DNA of 64,000 bases from Ahrensia sp. (GTDB lineage Bacteria > Pseudomonadota > Alphaproteobacteria > Rhizobiales > Rhizobiaceae), in assembly GCA_002706335.1 (NCBI GenBank), contig PAKZ01000041.1, forward strand, positions 186,001-250,000. The letters are read 5' to 3'. Every line of letters starts with the position of its first letter. The first letter of the stretch is position 1. Under the pieces are notes generated by a model. It did no database searches and was not told where the DNA came from. It saw nothing but the letters and a program-made list of their open reading frames with translations. Both the position numbers and the translations under genes were made by a program. This document shows positions 8,826-19,499 of this stretch, one piece after another.

Positions 8826-10526
8826 TTAGTTGCCTTCGCGGTTCTTCAGGGCAGCGCCCAGAATATCGCCGAGCGAAGCGCCGGCGTCGGTCGAGCCGAA
8901 CTGTGCGACTGCTTCCTTTTCCTCGGCAATTTCGAGTGCCTTGATGGAAAGCGAGAGGCGCCGCGTCTTCTTGTCGAACTGAGTGACTCGAGCGTCCACC
9001 TTCTGACCGACGGAGAAGCGTTCCGGACGCTGTTCGTCACGATCGCGCGACAGGTCGGAGCGGCGAATGAAGCTGTCCATGTCGTGATCGACGAGCTTCA
9101 CTTCGATACCACCATCGGTGATGCCGGTGACCTCGGCGGTGACGACAGCGTTCTTGCGCAGTTCGCCCGAAGCGGCGGCTTCGCCGATCGCATCGCGGCC
9201 GAGCTGCTTGATGCCAAGCGAGATGCGCTCCTTGTCGGTGTCGACGTCAAGGACCTGCGCCTGGACCATGTCACCCTTGTTGTAGGTTTCGATGGCCTGT
9301 TCGCCAGGCATGTTCCAGTCGAGATCCGACAGGTGGACCATGCCGTCCACATCGCCATCGAGGCCGATGAAGAGGCCGAACTCGGTCTTGTTCTTGACTT
9401 CGCCCTCGACGACCGAACCGACCGGATGGGTCTGCGCAAAGGCTTCCCACGGATTTTCCAGCGTCTGCTTGAGGCCGAGCGAAATGCGGCGCTTCTGCGG
9501 GTCGACTTCAAGCACGACCACTTCCACTTCCTGCGAGGTGGAGAGGATCTTGCCGGGATGGACGTTCTTCTTCGTCCAGGACATCTCCGACACGTGAATC
9601 AGGCCTTCGATGCCCGGCTCGATCTCGACGAACGCACCGTAGTCGGTGATGTTCGTGACCGTGCCGGTGATCTTCTTGCCGACCGGATACTTCGTGCCGA
9701 TGCCGTCCCACGGATCTTCCTGGAGCTGCTTCATGCCCAGCGAGATGCGGTGAGTTTCCTGGTTGATGCGGATGATCTGGACCTTGACGGTCTGGCCGAT
9801 CGACAGGATCTCGGACGGATGGTTGACGCGACGCCATGCCATGTCGGTGACGTGCAGAAGGCCGTCGATGCCGCCGAGATCGACGAATGCACCGTAGTCC
9901 GTGATGTTCTTGACGACGCCTTCGACGACCTGACCCTCTTCGAGGTTCTGGACGATTTCCGAACGCTGCTCGGCGCGGCTCTCTTCAAGAACGGTGCGGC
10001 GCGAAACGACGATATTGCCCCGGCGCTTGTCCATCTTGAGGATTTCGAAGGGCTGCGGATTGTGCATCAGTGGCGTGACATCGCGCACCGGGCGGATATC
10101 GACCTGCGAACGCGGCAGGAATGCCCCGGCGCCGTCCAGATCGACGGTGAAGCCGCCCTTGACCTGGTTGAAGATGACGCCTTCGACGCGCTCTCCGGCT
10201 TCGAACTTGGCTTCGAGCTTGACCCAGCTTTCCTCGCGGCGCGCTTTTTCGCGCGAGAGGACGGCTTCGCCAAGGGCGTTTTCGACGCGCTCGACATAAA
10301 CTTCCACGGTGTCGCCGACTTTCAGCGATCCGTCCTTGGCCCTGGCGCCGAATTCCTTCAGCGCGATACGGCCTTCGCCCTTCAGGCCGACATCGACAAT
10401 CGCCATATCTTTTTCGATTGCCGTGATAATTCCCTTGACGACGGCGCCTTCCGAGGTGTCGTGATCTTCAAAGGACTGTTCGAGGAGGGACGCGAAGTCC
10501 TCCCGGCTCGGATTCATTTCTGACAT
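8826..10526 (-). CDS. rpsA: 30S ribosomal protein S1
   Basis: S1 (566 aa) is the mRNA-binding protein of the small ribosomal subunit, needed to load structured or weak-SD messages. The sequence shows tandem S1/OB repeats. The recurring signatures are KGIITAIEKDMAIVDVGLKGEG, FNQVKGGFTVDLDGAGAFLP, and three copies of the form DYGAFV...GLIHVSEMSW or GLLHVTDMAW, each ending in an RISLGMKQL-type strand. The start at 10526 (MSEMNPSREDF) is preceded by an AGGAG site; the frame is open upstream but unrelated. Length is normal for alphaproteobacteria. It is transcribed after cmk, with 136 bases between them, and ends at a strong terminator. Confidence 0.97.
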   Translation of the reverse strand: MSEMNPSREDFASLLEQSFEDHDTSEGAVVKGIITAIEKDMAIVDVGLKGEGRIALKEFGARAKDGSLKVGDTVEVYVERVENALGEAVLSREKARREESWVKLEAKFEAGERVEGVIFNQVKGGFTVDLDGAGAFLPRSQVDIRPVRDVTPLMHNPQPFEILKMDKRRGNIVVSRRTVLEESRAEQRSEIVQNLEEGQVVEGVVKNITDYGAFVDLGGIDGLLHVTDMAWRRVNHPSEILSIGQTVKVQIIRINQETHRISLGMKQLQEDPWDGIGTKYPVGKKITGTVTNITDYGAFVEIEPGIEGLIHVSEMSWTKKNVHPGKILSTSQEVEVVVLEVDPQKRRISLGLKQTLENPWEAFAQTHPVGSVVEGEVKNKTEFGLFIGLDGDVDGMVHLSDLDWNMPGEQAIETYNKGDMVQAQVLDVDTDKERISLGIKQLGRDAIGEAAASGELRKNAVVTAEVTGITDGGIEVKLVDHDMDSFIRRSDLSRDRDEQRPERFSVGQKVDARVTQFDKKTRRLSLSIKALEIAEEKEAVAQFGSTDAGASLGDILGAALKNREGN

Positions 10527-10662
10527 TGATACTCCTGGGGGCCCGGGAAAACTTCTTCGGGCACAGCGCCGGTGGGTTTGTGTTGCGTTGCTCCAAACGG
10601 CAATCCGGCCCTCGATGTTCTTACGGGCCAAAATCCGGCGCGGGGACCGCAGTTCGGAAATG

Positions 10663-12719
<2,057 letters not shown>

Positions 12720-12882
12720 TCACCTTGTCCGCCCGGTTTCCACCAATGTCGACGGAATGCGAATTCACCTTTGACAGCTATTTTCTTTGTCGCTATGGAC
12801 CCAAAACATTTTTCAGGACATCAAGGACCCTCGTTCCGCCGCCGAGCCGGGCGGGACACATGGAATTACCGAGGACGCGACT

Positions 12883-13302
12883 GTGGCAAAACCGGAACTT
12901 GGAACGAAACGCATCTGCCCCGAGACGGGTAGAAAATTCTACGATCTGAACAAGGATCCGATCGTCTCACCCTATACGGGCAAGACGTATCCGCTGTCCT
13001 ATTTCGAGGACACGAAATCCGAGGTGATCGAGGAGAAGGCCGAAGAGGCGGAAGAAAAAGCGGCGGAACTCGACGACGAGGAAGACACGGCCGACGCCGA
13101 AGTCGTTTCGCTGGAGGATGCCGAAGAGGAAGAGGATAGCGGCAAGGACGATAACCTGCCCGACCTCGGCGACAACACCGACGACGAGATCGACATCGAC
13201 GACGATGAGGACGACGATACTTTCCTCGCCGACGACGAGGACGATGACGATGACGACGTAGCCGGCATCATCGATGTCAGCGGCGACGACGACGAAAGCT
13301 GA
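12883..13302 (+). CDS. FYDLN acid protein (TIGR02300 family)
   Basis: A 139-residue conserved alphaproteobacterial protein of unknown function. The N-terminal 45 residues hold a compact conserved core (KRICPETGRKFYDLNKDPIV, then SPYTGKTYPLSYF), which gives the family its FYDLN name. The rest is a highly acidic, low-complexity Asp/Glu tail ending in DDDES. The GTG at 12883 fits the family start VAKPELGTKRI and has GAGGA about seven bases upstream; the frame is open further upstream without similarity. It is divergent from aroA and lies upstream of tRNA-Ala. The paired CP and SPYTG motifs suggest a minimal zinc-ribbon-like fold, but only one Cys is visible, so I do not claim metal binding. Confidence 0.85.
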   Translation: MAKPELGTKRICPETGRKFYDLNKDPIVSPYTGKTYPLSYFEDTKSEVIEEKAEEAEEKAAELDDEEDTADAEVVSLEDAEEEEDSGKDDNLPDLGDNTDDEIDIDDDEDDDTFLADDEDDDDDDVAGIIDVSGDDDES

Positions 13303-13393
13303 TAAAAAGCGCGTCGCGGGGACTTGATCTTAACGCGACGCGAATGTATCTGACCGCGGTCCGCAGGCTCCCCAAGCCTGCCGCGAGACATAC

Positions 13394-13469
13394 GGGGCCA
13401 TAGCTCAGCTGGGAGAGCGCCTGCATGGCATGCAGGAGGTCAGCGGTTCGATCCCGCTTGGCTCCACCA
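13394..13469 (+). tRNA. tRNA-Ala (anticodon GGC)
   Basis: A 76-base tRNA with encoded CCA. The acceptor stem is GGGGCCA/TGGCTCC (one G-U pair), the D arm GCTC...GAGC, the anticodon stem CCTGC/GCAGG around loop ATGGCAT (anticodon GGC, reads GCC and GCU), and the T arm AGCGG-TTCGATC-CCGCT. It stands alone between the FYDLN gene and the lipoprotein gene. I see no direct repeat of its 3' end nearby, so there is no sign of use as an integration site. Confidence 0.97.
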
Positions 13470-13643
13470 AATCCTCGATCTTAGATTGCTTGTTTGCAGG
13501 TTGCCGCCCACCAACACAACCTGCCGGCTCCGGTTCGGTGCTTCTCCTCCTCACCTTCAGCATTTCCTGAGAATCAAACTGATTTGGTTTTTCGGCCGGA
13601 GACAAACCGGTCGGAATTTTCGTTGAACTTCGCGAAAGGACTA

Positions 13644-13991
13644 TCAGGTCGCGGAGAAACCGACGCCCTTGGCCTGGTAACCGCCCCGGCAGCTATCCGC
13701 CAGCGAACCGCGAACCGAACCCACGGTGACGCTGTGCAGCAGGAGATAGCCGTTCTGGAAGGCCCGCATTTTCAACAGCAGCAACGCATTGTCGCGACCG
13801 GGCGTCATCGATCCGTCGCCCCGGCAAAGCGTTGCCGACAAGTTCGAGAAGCGGCCGATCTTTTCGGGTACTGTATCAACGATCTGGACGCGTTGGGCAT
13901 CGCTGCGCGACGGCAGCTTCCCGCCACTATCCGATCCGGTCGAACTGCAACCGGCGATGAGAAAAACCAGTAATACAATGGCGTAGCGCAT
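13644..13991 (-). CDS. RcsF-like outer-membrane lipoprotein (putative)
   Basis: A 115-residue lipoprotein. The signal peptide MRYAIVLLVFLIAGC ends in a lipobox with Cys15, followed by a short Ser/Gly-rich linker and a roughly 75-residue globular domain. That domain reads like RcsF: a VQIVDTVPEKIGRFSNL strand-helix start, a Cys, an Ala/Lys/Met-rich helix, then NGYLLLHSVTVGS, a second Cys, and a terminal G-x-G-F strand. E. coli RcsF has the same LLHS-x-x-V segment and two disulfides; here only one Cys pair remains. I know of no Rcs phosphorelay in this order, so the role is unknown (envelope sensor is an inference). It converges with nothing and lies between tRNA-Ala and a divergent small gene. 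Confidence 0.55.
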   Translation of the reverse strand: MRYAIVLLVFLIAGCSSTGSDSGGKLPSRSDAQRVQIVDTVPEKIGRFSNLSATLCRGDGSMTPGRDNALLLLKMRAFQNGYLLLHSVTVGSVRGSLADSCRGGYQAKGVGFSAT

Positions 13992-14223
13992 GATCGGTCC
14001 GTTCAGCGGGAATCTCTGTAATGAAGGCGGTTTACCGCGGCTTGTCCTGTCGCGGCAAGCATTCGCGATACCGATCCCCTTCGGACCAAGCCTCGCCGGA
14101 AGCCGGTTCCCATCGGTACACCGCGGCGCAGATTGATCCGTTCTCGAAGATGGGACTTCTATTAACTATTCACTTACTGTAACATTTGGCCTGCTAGAGT
14201 TTGGCAGCGTACGGATGTAACCG

Positions 14224-14745
14224 ATGCAAAGTGATGTAAAAGTGCCAGTGCACCCGGTGCGGGCCGAGCAACTCATGATCCTCGCCGAGAAATGGCGGTG
14301 TAGTTCCACGGAGGCGATCGAACGCCTGATCCGCGAGAGGATTAGTTCCGGCGACCTGCCCGACAGCACGCCCGGTCTCGAAGTCGCCGCCTTCGGCAAC
14401 CTTGTCGCCTTCAAGATCGACTTCGACCGGACGCCGCCGATGTCCTGGGAACAGGCGATGAAGATTGGGCGGGCACTCGACCGCCTCGCGTCAGGCGGGA
14501 TGAACGGCTTCAAATGCGCTTACAGCGAGGATACCAGCATCGTTTTCGCGCGGAAGACCGACAGCTTTACCGTGACCTTCTCATCTCCCGGAGACGAGAA
14601 AAAGAAGGATGTCACCGCGACGATCATCGAAGATCTGGCGCGGCAGTTCCGCACAGCGGCACTAACCGCCAAAGCCAACAAGAACGGCAACTCCTCCGAT
14701 GCGGCCTATGCAAAGACGGATCGCGTAACGGCGCTTCACGCCTAG
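14224..14745 (+). CDS. Hypothetical protein with a ribbon-helix-helix-like N-terminus
   Basis: A 173-residue protein I do not recognise. Residues 5-45 (VKVPVHPVRAEQLMILAEKW, then a second helix rich in Glu/Arg ending RLIRERISSG) have the strand-helix-helix look of ribbon-helix-helix DNA-binding domains. The middle (about 50-125) is a mixed alpha/beta region with SWEQAMKIGRALDRLASGG, and the last 40 residues are Lys/Ala-rich and probably disordered. No signal peptide or membrane segment. A regulator or stress protein is possible but not shown. It is a single gene with a 232-base upstream gap, and 21 bases separate its stop from the convergent 82-residue gene. Confidence 0.55.
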   Translation: MQSDVKVPVHPVRAEQLMILAEKWRCSSTEAIERLIRERISSGDLPDSTPGLEVAAFGNLVAFKIDFDRTPPMSWEQAMKIGRALDRLASGGMNGFKCAYSEDTSIVFARKTDSFTVTFSSPGDEKKKDVTATIIEDLARQFRTAALTAKANKNGNSSDAAYAKTDRVTALHA

Positions 14746-14766
14746 GGACCTGACCCTGGACAGCCG

Positions 14767-15015
14767 TTACTTTACTTCTTTCTCGCGTGTCCGGATGCGC
14801 GCGTAGAAAACTTCCGACAGGGTGAGCAACGCCCTGTCGACTTCCGACGGTTCCCAGCCGGCGTGGACCGCCCATTCCTTGACCGTTTCCATATCGTCTG
14901 CGAGCGCGCTTTGGCGTCCGGAGCCGTCATGCGCCATCTCAAGCTGCCGGACGATCTCCTGTTCGCTCATGCCGGACCGCAGAAGATTTCGGATCAGATC
15001 GTCAAAGGACGCCAT
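14767..15015 (-). CDS. Small helical hypothetical protein
   Basis: An 82-residue soluble helical protein from the ATG at 15015 (MASFDDLIRNLLRSGMSEQE). It contains a repeated helix-turn pattern: SGMSEQEIVRQLEMAH and then a second segment TVKEWAVHAGWEPSEVDRAL. This looks like a small helical adaptor or HTH-like bundle, with no recognisable family. The open frame extends upstream to 15171, but the extra residues are Arg-rich and unlike a domain. The downstream neighbour is convergent. The 344 bases up to glpR (15016-15359) hold no gene I can support, only the likely promoters of this gene and glpR. Confidence 0.5.
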   Translation of the reverse strand: MASFDDLIRNLLRSGMSEQEIVRQLEMAHDGSGRQSALADDMETVKEWAVHAGWEPSEVDRALLTLSEVFYARIRTREKEVK

Positions 15016-15310
15016 GATCGCCGCTTCGCAGTCGCGATCTCTTCCCCGATAGGGTGCTACTTGTCTCGGCGGTGAAATGCTCATTCTGTCCGGCCGCGCA
15101 ACACTTTTCCCGGCTCGCGCGGCCTGCCCGGCGAGCGATTGGGCACGTCGATGCTTACAAGATTTTAGCATCGGGTAAAGTCCGCCCGATCGTCGTCGAC
15201 GGATTTACGCCGCCATATCCACGGCTACCTGCCGCGCAGGAAGGCGAAAGTATGGTGCGTCGCAGCCGTATCGCGCAAATCGAAAAATACCGAAAGGCAA
15301 GAGTGACAAA

Positions 15311-15324
15311 TCGATGATTATCGA
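15311..15324. promoter_or_regulatory. Inverted repeat upstream of glpR, possible operator
   Basis: A perfect 5-bp inverted repeat TCGAT-GATT-ATCGA lies 35 bases before the glpR start. DeoR/GlpR-type repressors bind inverted repeats with TCG/CGA half-sites, so autoregulation is possible. The repeat is short, could arise by chance, and I see no second copy. Confidence 0.25.
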
Positions 15325-15359
15325 AGATAACCGCCGGCAGGGAACAATGGAGCAAATCG

Positions 15360-16136
15360 GTGAACCTGCTGCCGCCTCGACAGATGGACATCATGGAAAT
15401 CGCCCGCCGTGAGGGCCGGGTCGAGGTCGATACGCTTGCGTCGCGATTTTCGGTAACGCCACAGACAATCCGCAAGGATCTGAACGATCTCTGCGACCTC
15501 GAGAAACTCTACCGTGTGCATGGCGGCGCGGTGTTCCCGTCCAACACGGTCAATCTCGCCTATATCGCCCGGCGCGAAATCGCGGCTGGCGGCAAGGCAA
15601 GTATCGCCGATCGCGCCGCTTCGCTGATCCCGGACGGCGCCTCGCTGATCCTCAATATCGGAACGACCGTCGACCAGGTGGCGCACGCGCTCGTCCGTCA
15701 TAACGACCTGATGGTCATCACCAACAATCTGAATGTCGCGACCACGCTTTATGACGCGCCGGGCATCGAGGTGGTGATATCGGGCGGCATGGTGCGCAAG
15801 GCCGACGGCGGCGTTGTCGGAGAGGCGGCCATCGACCTGATCCGCCAGTTCAAGGTAGACTATGCGGTAGTCGGCACATCGGCGGTCGATACTGAGGGGA
15901 CGCTACTCGATTTCGACTATCGGGAAGTGCGCGTCGCCAAGGCGATCCTTGAACAGGCGCGGTCGAAGATCCTGGTCGCCGACACAACCAAATTCGAGCG
16001 GCGCGCGCCGGTGCAGATCGGACATCTTTCCGATATCGACATTTTCGTCACGGATGCACGACCGCCGGAAGAAATCGTCGACATCTGCGCGGAAGCGGGC
16101 GTCGACCTGATCATAACGGACGAGGAAAATGGTTGA
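15360..16136 (+). CDS. glpR: DeoR-family transcriptional repressor, GlpR type
   Basis: A 258-residue regulator. The N-terminal DeoR winged helix contains MDIMEIARREGRVEVDTLASRF and the recognition helix VTPQTIRKDLNDL, then HGGAV. The C-terminal sugar-phosphate-sensing domain follows, with LILNIGTTVDQVAHAL, VVISGGMVRKADGGVVGEAA and DTTKFERRAPVQIG. In the GlpR group, glycerol-3-phosphate releases the repressor from DNA. The GTG start at 15360 has a GGAG site upstream. Its 3' end overlaps the glpD start by 8 bases, which ties it to glycerol-3-phosphate catabolism. Confidence 0.9.
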   Translation: MNLLPPRQMDIMEIARREGRVEVDTLASRFSVTPQTIRKDLNDLCDLEKLYRVHGGAVFPSNTVNLAYIARREIAAGGKASIADRAASLIPDGASLILNIGTTVDQVAHALVRHNDLMVITNNLNVATTLYDAPGIEVVISGGMVRKADGGVVGEAAIDLIRQFKVDYAVVGTSAVDTEGTLLDFDYREVRVAKAILEQARSKILVADTTKFERRAPVQIGHLSDIDIFVTDARPPEEIVDICAEAGVDLIITDEENG

Positions 16137-17640
16137 GACACCGCATTACGACATTCTGGTCATCGGCGGCGGCATCAATGGCGCGGGGATCGCGCGCGAC
16201 GCCGCCGGCCGCGGCTATTCCGTCTGCCTGGCGGAAGCCGGCGATTTCGGCGGCGGTACTTCGTCCGCTTCCACGAAACTGATCCATGGCGGGCTGCGCT
16301 ATCTGGAGTTCTACGAATTTCGGCTGGTGCGCGAGGCGCTGATGGAACGCGAGATCCTGTGGGGAATGGCGCCGCATATCATCCGGCCGCTGCGCTTCGT
16401 GCTGCCCTATCATTCCGGCCTGCGCCCGGCCTGGCTGCTCAGGATCGGCCTGTTCCTCTATGACAATCTCGGCGGGCGCAAGCTCTTGCCGGGCACGAAG
16501 ACACTCGACCTGACGAAGGACACTGCGGGAAAACCACTGAAGCCCGGCTACCGCAAGGGCTTCGAATATTCCGATTGCTGGGTAGAGGACGCGCGGCTTG
16601 TGGTGCTCAATCTGCGCGACGCGCAGGCGAAGGGCGCCACGGTTCTTGCCCGAACGACGGTGACAAGCGCACGGCTGGTCGATTCCACGTGGCATGTTTC
16701 GCTGCATGACCGCGATGCGGACGCGACGTCGGAGATCACGGCCTCGCTGGTCGTCAACGCCGCCGGCCCCTGGGTCGACAACGTGTTAAAGTCGGTCTTC
16801 GGCCAGAACGACGCGCAGAATGTGCGCCTGGTGCGCGGCAGCCACATCGTCATCGACAGGAAATTCGACCACGGACGGCCCTATATCTTCCAGAACGCGG
16901 ACGGGCGCATCCTGTTCGCGATCCCCTATGAGACCGACTACACGCTGATCGGGACGACGGACGCGGAGCAGGAGGCTCTTGAGGAGCGGCCTGCGATCAC
17001 GCCGCAGGAGACCGAATATCTGTGCAAAATGGCGAGCGAATATTTCGCCGAGCCGGTCACGACCGACGATGTCGTATGGACCTATTCTGGCGTGCGGCCC
17101 CTTTATGACGACGGCGCCTCGAAGGCGCAGGAGGCGACGCGCGACTATGTCATTCGCCCCGACAAGACCCTCGGCAATGGGCGGCTCGTCAATATCTTCG
17201 GCGGCAAGATCACAACCTATCGCAGGCTTGCGGAATCGATGCTCGCCGAAGTCGAAGCGGTGCTGGGCAAACGCGGGCCGGCCTGGACCAAAGGCGCGAC
17301 CCTGCCCGGCGGCGATTTTCCGACGACCGGTTTCGACGATCTGGTCAGGGCGATACGCACGGAGTATCCCTTGCTCGATGCGGCGCTGGTGCGCCGTCTA
17401 GCGCGACTTTACGGCACCGATGCTAGGACAGTGGTCGACGGCGCGAAAACGAGCGAGGATCTCGGTCGCGATTTCGGCCACGGCCTGACCGAGGCGGAAG
17501 TGCGATATCTGATGAAGACCGAGTGGGCGCGGGCGGCGGAGGATATCCTGTTCCGGCGCACGAAGCTCGGGATCCGCATGAGCGAAGCGCAAAAACAGGC
17601 CCTGGCGGACTGGATGGCGGAAAGTCGCGGTTCAGCCTGA
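16129..17640 (+). CDS. glpD: Aerobic glycerol-3-phosphate dehydrogenase
   Basis: GlpD (503 aa) oxidises glycerol-3-phosphate to dihydroxyacetone phosphate at the inner membrane and passes electrons to quinone through FAD. The N-terminal FAD motif is ILVIGGGINGAGIARDAAGRG, followed by GTSSASTKLIHGGLRYLE, the classic GlpD signature. The substrate region VVWTYSGVRPLYDDG and the C-terminal DAO_C helical domain are present. The length matches the family. It overlaps glpR by 8 bases (ATGGTTGA), implying translational coupling. The next downstream reading frame is a broken cytochrome c gene. Confidence 0.96.
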   Translation: MVETPHYDILVIGGGINGAGIARDAAGRGYSVCLAEAGDFGGGTSSASTKLIHGGLRYLEFYEFRLVREALMEREILWGMAPHIIRPLRFVLPYHSGLRPAWLLRIGLFLYDNLGGRKLLPGTKTLDLTKDTAGKPLKPGYRKGFEYSDCWVEDARLVVLNLRDAQAKGATVLARTTVTSARLVDSTWHVSLHDRDADATSEITASLVVNAAGPWVDNVLKSVFGQNDAQNVRLVRGSHIVIDRKFDHGRPYIFQNADGRILFAIPYETDYTLIGTTDAEQEALEERPAITPQETEYLCKMASEYFAEPVTTDDVVWTYSGVRPLYDDGASKAQEATRDYVIRPDKTLGNGRLVNIFGGKITTYRRLAESMLAEVEAVLGKRGPAWTKGATLPGGDFPTTGFDDLVRAIRTEYPLLDAALVRRLARLYGTDARTVVDGAKTSEDLGRDFGHGLTEAEVRYLMKTEWARAAEDILFRRTKLGIRMSEAQKQALADWMAESRGSA

Positions 17641-17712
17641 CTGACTTGCCTTTTCGGCGCGGATGCTGACTCCTCTCTGGAGAACAGGTTGGCCAAGCGG
17701 ATCGAAAACGCG

Positions 17713-17973
17713 ATGAAATACAAACTTGCAGTTATCGCGCTCCTTGCGGGCATTTCCGGCGCCGACGCCCAATCGGGCGACCCGGACGCCGGTAAAGCCA
17801 CATAAGCCTCCGATTGCGCGCGTTGCCACAGATCGGCTGAGCGGACAGCCGGCAGTATCGCGGGCGACACCGAGGCAGCAAAAGGCGACTGGCTCGAGAG
17901 CTTCCTGCCCGACCACCACTTGCGTGACATCGGCAACATGGCCGACCTGATCGCCTATCTCAACAGTTTCTAG
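17713..17973 (+). pseudogene. Small c-type cytochrome interrupted by a nonsense codon
   Basis: From the ATG at 17713 the frame encodes a short signal peptide (MKYKLAVIALLAGISGADAQ), then SGDPDAGKAT and a TAA at 17803-17805. It continues in the same frame as ASDCARCHRSAE to a TAG at 17971-17973. CARCH is a CxxCH haem c site. After it, WLESFLPDHHLRDIGNMADLIAYL is the usual C-terminal end of small class I-like cytochromes. A Tyr codon is expected at the stop position (GKA-x-Y-x-x-x-C-x-x-C-H is common), so one substitution explains the break. Its last bases overlap the stop of the convergent reductase gene. The intact protein would have been about 87 residues and periplasmic. Confidence 0.75.
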
Positions 17974-19417
17974 CGAAACGCGAAAGCCAGCATGGCCACG
18001 CCAAGTGCCAGCGCCAAAATCCGGAAGTTTCTAATGATCGCGCGATCCTTGGCAGTTGCCGGGCCGCCCCGGTAGTCGAAGCGCTCATAGCGGATGTGAG
18101 CCGGCGGCACGCCGAGCGACGTTAGACCGCCGCAGGCCGCGCTCATCATCCCTGCTGGCCCGCAAATCATTACCGCTATGTCCGTCGGCTCAAGTCCTTC
18201 GAGCGCCTCGGTAAGGAGTTCCCTGTCGAGAGGACCCTGACGCTGACCAGGGCCGAGCGGTTGCCTGTCGAGAAGTATAAAAGAGCGCGAATCCAGCCTC
18301 TCCAGCCAAGGCTCGAATATCCGGGGATCGACCAGAGCTGCGGCATCGCGCGCGGCATAGACAAAACGCACAGGGCGAGGGTCTCCACGCCGGGCGAGAT
18401 CCTCCAGCATCGACAGAATGGGCGCCAGACCGACGCCCCCGGCTATCAGGACCACCGCGCCTGACTGCCTCTCGGCAAGCGTGAAACTACCGTGCGGGCC
18501 GTCAATCGCGGCCGGTGTTCCGGTTTCCAGATCGCCTATTGCGGCAGTGAAGTCGCCGGCCTCCTGGATCAGGAAACGGAATTCTCCCGCATCGTTTGGC
18601 GCAGAAGCGATGGAGAATGGATGATCGAACAGGGGAAATCGCCGCGGCGCAAAGGCGACCCAGGCGAACTGGCCGGCCTGGTATGCGAGGTTTTTGCTAG
18701 CCTTGCTTGTCAGCCTGATTTCCCAGAGCCGGTCGGCAAGCCTGCGCTTGCCCGAAAGAGTCCAATCCTGTCGGTGCATCTGCCGCACACGCACGGTGTA
18801 AACGCCTATCGCCAGCGCAACGGCTCCCACGACCAGCACGATCCAGTAGATGCGCGATACCGTTGCGTCGGCATAGATGCCCGCATGCAGCAGGTGAAGC
18901 AGGGTCGCGACCGCCGCACCCAACGCCATCAGGCCGTGGCTCGCCCGCCAAACCTCGTAGGAAACCGGCAGACGGTCACGAAAAATCCCGAGACCGACCA
19001 GACCGAGAATAAGCAAAAGCGCCACGATACCTGGAATATCGGCCGGCCGGTTGATCAGCGCGACGAGATGGTTCCAGGTCGAGTTGGGCCGTGACAGGTC
19101 CAGCGGCAACAGGAACAGGAGCGGGTGGGTAATGGCGAGCACGACGAGCAGCCGCGCCATCCATTTGTGGAATGCCATTGTGATATCGATGCCGATACGC
19201 CCCGAAAGGAACTCGAAACGACCGCTGGTCACGAGTTGCAGGCACAGCATCACCGCAGCAACCATGCCGATGGCGCCCGCCAGTTCCGTCCAGAACCCGT
19301 AAGGAAGCCCTGCAAACGTCGCAAAAAAAGCGGTATGACGGCGAGAGTGAAATACCCTGCCGCCAACATCAATGGTGAAAGACCGGGCCTTTTCTCTGGA
19401 TTAGCCTTCGATCGCAT
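17970..19417 (-). pseudogene. Ferric-reductase-like membrane flavoprotein with a frameshift near the 5' end
   Basis: The long open part (start near 19265) encodes transmembrane helices with His residues (HKWMARLLVVLAITHPLLFL, HGLMALGAAVATLLHLLHAG), a ferric-reductase-like haem b domain. An FAD/NAD(P) reductase domain follows (FDHPFSIASAP, VLIAGGVGLAPILSML, MICGPAGMM). Upstream, the natural start is the ATG at 19417 (MRSKANPEKRPGLSPLMLAA) leading into a hydrophobic helix. The frame changes at seven consecutive T on the coding strand (19323-19329). Adding one T joins the two frames as FTLAVIPLFFATFAGLPYGF, which is family-like. A shortened product from 19265 is possible but would lack the first helix. 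It converges with the broken cytochrome gene. A homopolymer sequencing error cannot be excluded. Confidence 0.72.
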
Positions 19418-19499
19418 AGCCTGATCCGAAATGTTGACATGCGGCAGTGGCTAGATGATCCCAATTGCGGCCAAAGCACAGTCCGTAAATTGTCGCATA

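Noticed and set aside
9084-10523. A 479-codon open frame opposite rpsA
   Set aside because: Antisense to the repeated S1 domains; its own repeats (FDALDL-type) simply mirror them.
13394-13469. tRNA-Ala as an integration site
   Set aside because: No repeat of its 3' end and no integrase or foreign-looking block next to it.
13405-13605. Minus-strand frame ending GIEPLTSCMPCRRSPS over tRNA-Ala
   Set aside because: A well-known false protein produced by reading antisense across tRNA-Ala genes.
17969-17974. CTAG at the junction of the two broken genes as an insertion scar
   Set aside because: It is simply two overlapping TAG stop codons; no flanking duplication is present.
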